Under the pieces are notes generated by a model. That model saw only the letters and a list, made by a program, of their open reading frames with translations, ran no database searches and was not told where the DNA came from. Shown piece after piece: positions 58,052 to 64,000 of a stretch of DNA of 64,000 nucleotides (its first letter is position 1; each line of letters opens with the position of its first letter). Source of the stretch: Episyrphus balteatus (taxonomy: Eukaryota > Arthropoda > Insecta > Diptera > Syrphidae); NCBI RefSeq assembly GCF_945859705.1, contig NC_079134.1:64582437-64646436 (forward strand). Direction: 5' to 3'. Both the position numbers and the translations under genes were made by a program.

Positions 58052-58784
58052 AGGGCCCAACCCATAGAATCCGTTGCGTCCGTTCCGTCGAAGTTTTCAA
58101 CTGACAGCTCGATAAAATACACACGTTCTTATGAGAAGCGACCCATAAGCGACGGATCGGACGGAGACGGACGGATTCAACGGAAGAAGTTGCCCAACTT
58201 TCTACTTTTTCGTCCGTCGTATGCTTTGACATTGGTTGTCAACAATAGATCTGTTCAATTTTCTGTTTTAGAGTGCACACCGGGGATTTTCATAACTAAG
58301 AACTGTGTGCTTTCCTTCTCCGATTTTATGAATTATGAACTTTAATTGTATATTTGTAAAGAAAATGTAATAAAAGTAACATTTAATGATATATCTAATA
58401 AATTATATCAATTAAATACTCAAATTCTGTTGTAGAGTTCAATTTTACTATGCCAAAGTCATACCTACAACTCATAATTTGTTATAAAAAATTGTTTTTA
58501 ACTGAAGAGCAAGTCCCTAGAGGAAATCTAGTCGTGCATTTAATTTTATTAAAAAAAAGAACAACAATAATAGTTGAAAATTTCTTGCATCAGAACTTCT
58601 TTAGTGCACATTGAGCAATAAAATATCGAACACACCTTGGAATTTGAAGTGAGCTGTCAAAAAGCAATCCGTCATACGACGTATTCTATCTATACTATAC
58701 GTCATACGACGTATTCTGTCCCAAACTTCAACTTCAACAGATGGATTGACGGAACGGACGCAACGGATTCTATGGGTTGGGGCC
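58052..58784. mobile_element. MITE in the Polinton integrase, 733 bp, TATA target
   Basis: The ends are inverted copies of CCCAACCCATAGAATCCG, extending through TTGCGTCCGTTCCGTC (over 30 bp). TATA lies at 58048-58051 and 58785-58788, and removing the element with one TATA restores the integrase frame, which fixes the boundary. ACGTCATACGACGTATTCT occurs twice near 58670-58720, and CGGACGGA motifs near both ends. Superfamily unresolved. Confidence 0.83.
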
Positions 58785-58963
58785 TATACTTTGCATTGCA
58801 GCAGTAACATCCATAACAGATTTACTTTTAAGGGGAACAGTCCAAGCAAACTTAGAAAATGCATCTATGACTGTAAGAAGATAACGATAATTATCATTTT
58901 CCGATGAATAGATTCCCATTTCAACCAAATTGGCTTGCCACAATTCATCTAGTCCTTTTATAA
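58785..58963 (-). pseudogene. Polinton integrase, N-side of catalytic core
   Basis: The minus frame gives DELWQANLVEMG (first catalytic Asp region in this family is QADLV; here Asn replaces that Asp), then YRYLLTVIDAFSKFAWTVPL. The replacement would itself abolish catalysis if that Asp is the metal ligand. The piece is bounded by the TATA MITE on one side and the hAT MITE on the other. Confidence 0.86.
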
Positions 58964-59829
58964 CAGGCATGTCAAACTCAATGGTAACGAAGGGCCGAAA
59001 AAGCGAGATCAAAATTTTTATGGGCCGCAGAAAAAAGTAGAACTAAAATTTTTATAAAACAAATTATTTTAAAAAAACCGGAAAAATGATTACATTAATG
59101 TATTCCATTTTCCATGTTTTTTCTAAGACCAAGGTTAGTTAGGCTGGATCATATAGGTAACTCATTCGTCTTAAACTACAACTCGCATCGACTGGTACAT
59201 TTAACAGGAAAAAAGCAAAGAAAATCAAGAAAACTTGTCTTTCAAAGACATAAATCTGCAAGCCTTTTTCATATTCAGTATAAAAGTTTATTTTTTTTTG
59301 TGGATTATTTTTGATACGACCGATAAGGAAAGATACGGATTAAATTAAAAAAAATAAAAGAATTCATAAATTTCGATAAATAATAACATGTAAAAGGGAT
59401 TAAGCTCTTAAAGACATTTTCGTTTTGATTCTACGATTTCGGAATATGCTTGAGGCTCAAAGATTTTATATTTGTGCAAAATGGGGTTTTTGCCATAAAA
59501 TTAAGAATGTCACTTTATTCTTCTATACAAAAATTAAAGTATTGGACCAATCTGGAAACTCTCTGGTCATGAAATCCTTAGAAAACGTCTTTTAGGGCTG
59601 TACGTTATTTTTTATCAAAATTTTAAATTAATTGAGACAAAAAAAAATGTTGGATATCTCAACAAATACTTTAAAAATTTAGCAACATGAAACAAAAAAT
59701 TGCAATCGCTTAGGTCTAATAATATGGCAAAGTACTGTAAATTATAAACTTAAACTCGAAATTATTAAAAATGTGGACTGGGCCGCAGAGTTAAGCGTTG
59801 TGGGCCGCATGCGGCCCGCGGGCCGCAAG
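58964..59829. mobile_element. hAT-type MITE in the Polinton integrase, 866 bp
   Basis: The left end, CAGGCATGTCAAACTCAATG, is a typical hAT terminus with GGGCCG motifs just inside. The right end has GCGGCCCGCGGGCCGCAAG but lacks the last 13 bp or so. The exact TSD TTTTATAA lies at 58956-58963 and 59830-59837, and the integrase frame resumes across it. A short deletion through AAA microhomology at the right end explains the missing tip. No transposase frame. Confidence 0.85.
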
Positions 59830-59905
59830 TTTTATAATGACTCGTCTTCTTTTGAAATTTCTTCTTGATGGCTTGTGTAATTCATCTTTCTTTTGCTCAT
59901 CTTAT
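59830..59905 (-). pseudogene. Polinton integrase, N-terminal remnant
   Basis: The minus frame gives KKDELHKPSRRNFKRRRVI, leading in frame into the next piece once one TSD is removed. HKP.RR.F..RRV is the conserved lead-in to the Polinton integrase core. A TAA lies just upstream (near 59908), so the zinc-binding N-terminus is not preserved here. Confidence 0.78.
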
Positions 59906-60484
59906 AATTGATTGAATAAAAAATGCAATGTGTTTTCTTTTTATAATTTATTTATTCTAATCTTTTATATAGTAACAGTAGTTTTCTAATTTTTACTAAT
60001 CTATTTTCAAGCATGTAGCACGCACAAGTATCTGGTCCTTCTTAACACATATTTGATGACCATGGACAGTTTATGAAATGACAGCCATAAACAGTATTCG
60101 TAGAAGATACGTTTTCAAATGTTCTGAGAAAGGATATACTTGATATAAGATATTCATAGTGTTCATCAAGTATGATATGTTTATTTGTTTTCAGGAAGGT
60201 TAAAATTTCGTTAAAAATATTTGTTGTATTTATCTCTGACATTATTATATCTTTTCACAATCCTTACCAAAAGAAGACTGAAATCATTAATATTTTCTTC
60301 ATTCGACTAGATTAGACAAAATATTGTTTTTTTTTTCTCGAGGGTTATTTAGATGTTTTGAATGCATTTTTTATCCTTTCTCGTAACCGTAATAAAAAAT
60401 TTCATTTTTATTACCATAATACATTTTCTCGCACCGTAATAAAACCGTCTGTATATATTTATACATTATATATATATATATATC
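59906..60484 (-). other. Polinton interior; possible small ORF at 60042-60242
   Basis: A 66-codon minus frame (MSEINTTNIFNEILTFLKTN, ending CPWSSNMC) has protein-like composition but no recognised domain. It lies between the integrase remnant and the foldback palindrome, so a Polinton small gene is possible. The rest is AT-rich, ending in a TATATA run at 60455-60482. Confidence 0.3.
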
Positions 60485-62370
60485 GTGAAACCAGAAAAGT
60501 GTGTAACTCCAAATTTTCTAAAAATTAGATTTGAATGCCATCTGTTAGACAAACCTGATATCTACCGTTTCTTAAACTGAGAATCCTCTTAAGATTCATA
60601 GTTCTTATTTTATTAGCAAATTAGAAAATGAAAACTCATACAATAGTGGAGTCAAATTAGCTTTATACCTCGGAATCCAGGGAAAGTCGATGCATCTGAA
60701 AAACGAGTATAGGGCTGCATTATAAAAGGGTCAAATAAGAAAGTTAAAAAAAAAATTTCACCGCTCTCGATTACAACAGTTTTTATGGACCGTTAACTGT
60801 CATTCCGTATGCAAGCGTCAATCGGAATTGCTGTCTCATTTTAGATTTTGATCAAACTTTGTAGGGATGTTCTCTAGGACTGTAAGGAAGCAAATCCATG
60901 ATGATTTAATATTAAGTTGCGTGGTTTCCCCGCTACCCGCATTCGAACTTTTTCAGAAGGTCATTTTTATGTTATTATAGCTTTGCGTCTACTAAAGATA
61001 TCTTTTTGTTTGAAACGCCATTTTAAAGCTTAAGAGTAGCAATTTTTGAATATATATTAAAAAATTACGTAATAATAATCCCTGAATTAAAAATAATTTT
61101 TGAAAAACTGGTAATTTTGCTGATTTTTCATGGTTTTTGACTGGCTCCAGAACCTTGGCTATTATATATAGGAAGCTTATACTTACCAAATATTAAATAT
61201 AGATATTTTTCAACAAAATAAATCTAAAATGAACTCGATGGCTGTACTCCTTATGCCAAAATTTTAAGTTCAAAGTTTTGAGTTTTTTGAAAAAATATTT
61301 GTTTATACTATGATTTTTTACGATTTGACTAAAGATAGAAACATGAAACTAACAGTGTGTTAAGTTGAAACTTTTAACTTTAAGTCCTCTAAATAAAATT
61401 GTGTTATTTTCATATCTTCTGAGTGTATCGCTTGTTTGAAAATTCGAAAAAATGCTAAAAAGCCAACAAAACCCCCACTTAAGGCTATGATTGCACTATG
61501 TTTGACATAAGATAGAAGCATGAAATTAATAGTATATTTAGTTCGTACTCTTAGCTTAACACACTGTAAGTTTCACATTTCTTCGTTTAGTCAAATCGTA
61601 GAAAATGACAGTATAAAAATTAGCTTTTTTAAAATACTCAATACTTTGAACTTAACATTTTTACATAAGGAGTACAGCCATCGAGATCATTTTAGATTTA
61701 TTTTGTTGAAAAATATCTATATTTAATATTTGGTAAGTATAAGCTTCCTATATATAATAGCCAAGGTTCTGGAGCCAGTCAAAAACCATGAAAAATCAGC
61801 AAAATTACCAGTTTTTCAAAAATTATTTTTAATTCAGGGATAATTATTACGTAATTTTTTAATATATATTCAAAAATTGCTACTCTTAAGCTTTAAAATG
61901 GCGTTTCAAACAAAAAGATATCTTTAGTAGACGCAAAGCTATAATAACATAAAAATGACCTTCTGAAAAAGTTCGAATGCGGGTAGCGGGGAAACCACGC
62001 AACTTAATATTAAATCATCATGGATTTGCTTCCTTACAGTCCTAGAGAACATCCCTACAAAGTTTGATCAAAATCTAAAATGAGGCAGCAATTCCGATTG
62101 ACGCTTGCATACGGAATGACAGTAAACGGTCCATAAAAACTGTTGTAATCGAGAGCGGTGAAATTTTTTTTTTTAACTTTCTTATTTGACCCTTTTATAA
62201 TGCAACCCTATACTCGTTTTTCAGATGCATCGACTTTCCCTGGATTCCGAGATTTTACAAATTTTATGTCTAATTTGACTCGACTACAAAATGCCTTCAA
62301 AACGATTTTGTTTTTTTTTGCTCTCCTATAAAATTTGCTTAAATGGAGTTACACACTTTTCTGGTTTCAC
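60485..62370. repeat. 1.9 kb foldback palindrome with TIR-like ends
   Basis: It starts GTGAAACCAGAAAAGTGTGT and ends with the inverse. Long arms pair almost end to end: CCAGGGAAAGTCGATGCATC near 60677 with its inverse near 62230, and GGAAGCTTATACTTACCAAA near 61161 with its inverse near 61733. The loop lies near 61430-61480. Short indels, including TGA at the right tip, separate the arms. Both sides are TATATA-rich, so the target duplication is ambiguous. It is inserted in the Polinton between integrase and polymerase. A foldback element is the best description. Confidence 0.85.
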
Positions 62371-62711
62371 TGACGATATATATATTAGTAGGTAAACAGC
62401 ATAAATATCAGTTTTAAGATTTGTAAAGAGGTATGCAATTTTCGTGAGTGTAACAAGCAAGTATAGATTTGTTTAATCATTTTCAGTTTTTCGTGTTTTC
62501 AAAAAAAAAAAAACTTATAGTTCCATTTCGTGTTTCGATTTTCAAATTCAGAAAGTAATCAGTTTTGTTCCGTGTTTTGATAATTAAATTTTCTGAAAGT
62601 AGTCAGATCTTATTACATAAAATTCGTTTTGTGTTTTGATATTTAATTTTTCTGAAAGTAGTCAGATCTTTTCTTTTTTCCTACGTTTATTAAAACTTTA
62701 AATACCTAAAA
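62371..62711 (+). promoter_or_regulatory. Upstream region of the polymerase gene with three direct repeats
   Basis: GTGTTTYGAT...CTGAAAGTAGTCAG-type units begin near 62529, 62571 and 62630, the last two nearly identical through CTGAAAGTAGTCAGATCTT. They end about 40 bp before the ATG at 62712. They may be promoter elements of the Polinton polymerase gene; function inferred from position only. Confidence 0.45.
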
Positions 62712-64000
62712 ATGTTCGTTTGCCAAGTTTGCCAGAAATCGTTTACTGTGAAGAGGTCGTTGGTTAGACACCAGCTAAATATTCATCCTGCTGAAAAAGT
62801 AGTCTTCGAATGTGATATTTGTTTAAAAGTTCTTTCAAGGAACTATAAACTTGTGGAACATATGAAAAACCACCATTCAGCAGGAGTTGATGTGGTAACT
62901 TATGAAAGGTGTACTAAAAAAAGGGAGCTTTCTCCACAACCTTCCACTTCTACATCGAGAGGTGTGAGCTTTAAGAAACCACGGATTTCATTTGAAGCAA
63001 ATGTTGATAAAAACAGCAGGAAAAGGGAACTTTCACCACAGCCCTCAACATCGAGAGCGATTCAAAACAAAAAACCAAGAGTTATTTTTGAAAGGTGTTA
63101 CATCTGCAATGTGGATGTTGAGGAAAACAAAATGCAAGAGCATGAGAGAGCACAAACTAAAAGCCTCACATAAAAGCCTTATCGATCAAGTAACATCTGG
63201 AAATGGGTATGAACTACCGCAAGATAATGAGCGTTGCGAGATATGCAATATTAATGTTGAAAGAAATAAAATGGCCCAACATCAGAGAAAAGCTTCTCAC
63301 AAGGCATTAATCATGCAATTTTTTTCTGAAAATGTGAGCGTGATCAACCAAGCATTCAGGAATCGGATTAAGACCTATAGCATAAAGATAATCGATGAAA
63401 GTATCTTAGATGTTAATGTCTTATTTGCTAAGCAGAAATCATTGATCAAAGAACAGTTGGAAAATGAAATGGGAATATTAAGATCATTCAAGATTAATAT
63501 TGAACTTTTCGGCGATTTTGTTAAGTCGGACCCAAATTGTGATGAGCTGATTTCCGATGTTAAAAGCATGCAGACGAAGATGTGTGTAATGCTGAGTAAT
63601 GACGAAATAGAAGAGAAACTCCAAATATTGACTGAAGAAATCAAAGTTAAACTAGAGGAATTTCAAGAAAAAGATGGGCATTACTTTCATTCATCAGACT
63701 TGAAATTAATTTAAACAAATATCAACCTCTAGGAGGCTCAATTCATTTTACCTTACCAGATATAATAAAAAATCAACACGCATGCATAAACGTCGAAAAC
63801 CGGGATGAATTCTGCTTCAAATGGTGCATCGTAGCTGCTATGTATGAAAATGATGAAATAGCAAGGCCACAAAGAACTTCATCATACAGGTGTGAAAACA
63901 ATATTGCTGATGATGTAATTGAAGTGAGTGGTAGACTTTTGAACTTCAAAAACATGATATTCCCTCTGGCAGTAAGAGATGTTAAAATCTTCGAGGAAAA
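62712..64000 (+). pseudogene. Polinton DNA polymerase B-type protein, N-terminal part, frameshifted
   Basis: From ATG 62712 the protein starts with two C2H2 fingers (CQVCQKSFTVKRSLVRHQLN..H, CDICLKVLSRNYKLVEHMKN..H). A duplicated segment (KKRELSPQPSTS... and SRKRELSPQPSTS...) follows, then a CYICNVDVEENK finger. Near 63145 the frame shifts by one base; the next frame has CEICNINVERNKMAQHQ, INQAFRNRIKTYS and KINIELFGDF to EFQEKDG. It shifts again near 63690 and continues with LEINLNKYQPLGGS and INVENRDEFCFKW past the window end. These blocks are typical of proteins encoded with insect Polinton-type polymerase B; the catalytic part lies outside the window. It is divergent from the integrase, and may be a separate Polinton gene product. 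Confidence 0.65.

Overview
This window is a nest of transposable elements from an AT-rich eukaryotic genome, most likely an insect and possibly a fly. The evidence is the mix of Ty3/gypsy, LOA-type LINE, Transib and Polinton sequences, the many MITEs and foldbacks, and short spliced introns. I found no host gene, rRNA gene or convincing tRNA gene. Almost all the information is in which element sits inside which. Many boundaries are fixed to the base by target-site duplications (TSDs), and some by an empty copy of the same site elsewhere in the window.

Layout. 1-9399: two head-to-tail copies of a Mag-like Ty3/gypsy element that share the same inherited defects. Each was later hit by its own MITE. 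9400-11749: remnant of a second gypsy element and the start of its 3' LTR. 11750-17163: MITEs (P/hAT-like, Harbinger-like, mariner-like), minisatellites and a tRNA-derived SINE-like piece. 17164-22996: a 5.8 kb TIR transposon swollen by a 649-bp tandem array, a hairpin and a foldback. 22997-28040: old repeats and two MITEs. 28041-42231: a nearly complete minus-strand gypsy element with LTRs of about 2 kb. It is interrupted by a hAT-type MITE and, inside its right LTR, by a complete Transib DNA transposon (38051-40786) whose transposase gene appears intact and spliced. 42505-49183: a short-TIR element that itself hosts a non-autonomous LTR retrotransposon (45380-48862) encoding one CCHC zinc-knuckle protein. 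49519-51391: a second copy of the TIR family at 17164. 52120-64000: a Polinton/Maverick. Its minus-strand integrase gene is cut into four pieces by a LOA LINE (52403-57663), a 4-bp-TSD MITE (58052-58784) and a hAT-type MITE (58964-59829). A plus-strand DNA polymerase B-type N-terminal region begins at 62712 and runs off the window. A 1.9 kb foldback palindrome (60485-62370) lies between them.

The elements act mainly as targets for one another. Most coding regions (Mag gag-pol, the second gypsy, the long-LTR gypsy, LOA ORF1/ORF2, Polinton integrase and polymerase) carry stops or frameshifts. Two reading frames look undamaged: the Transib transposase, a relative of the RAG1 recombinase core, and the zinc-knuckle protein of the non-autonomous LTR element. 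Family names come from motif recognition and boundaries from reading by eye; no database search was possible.
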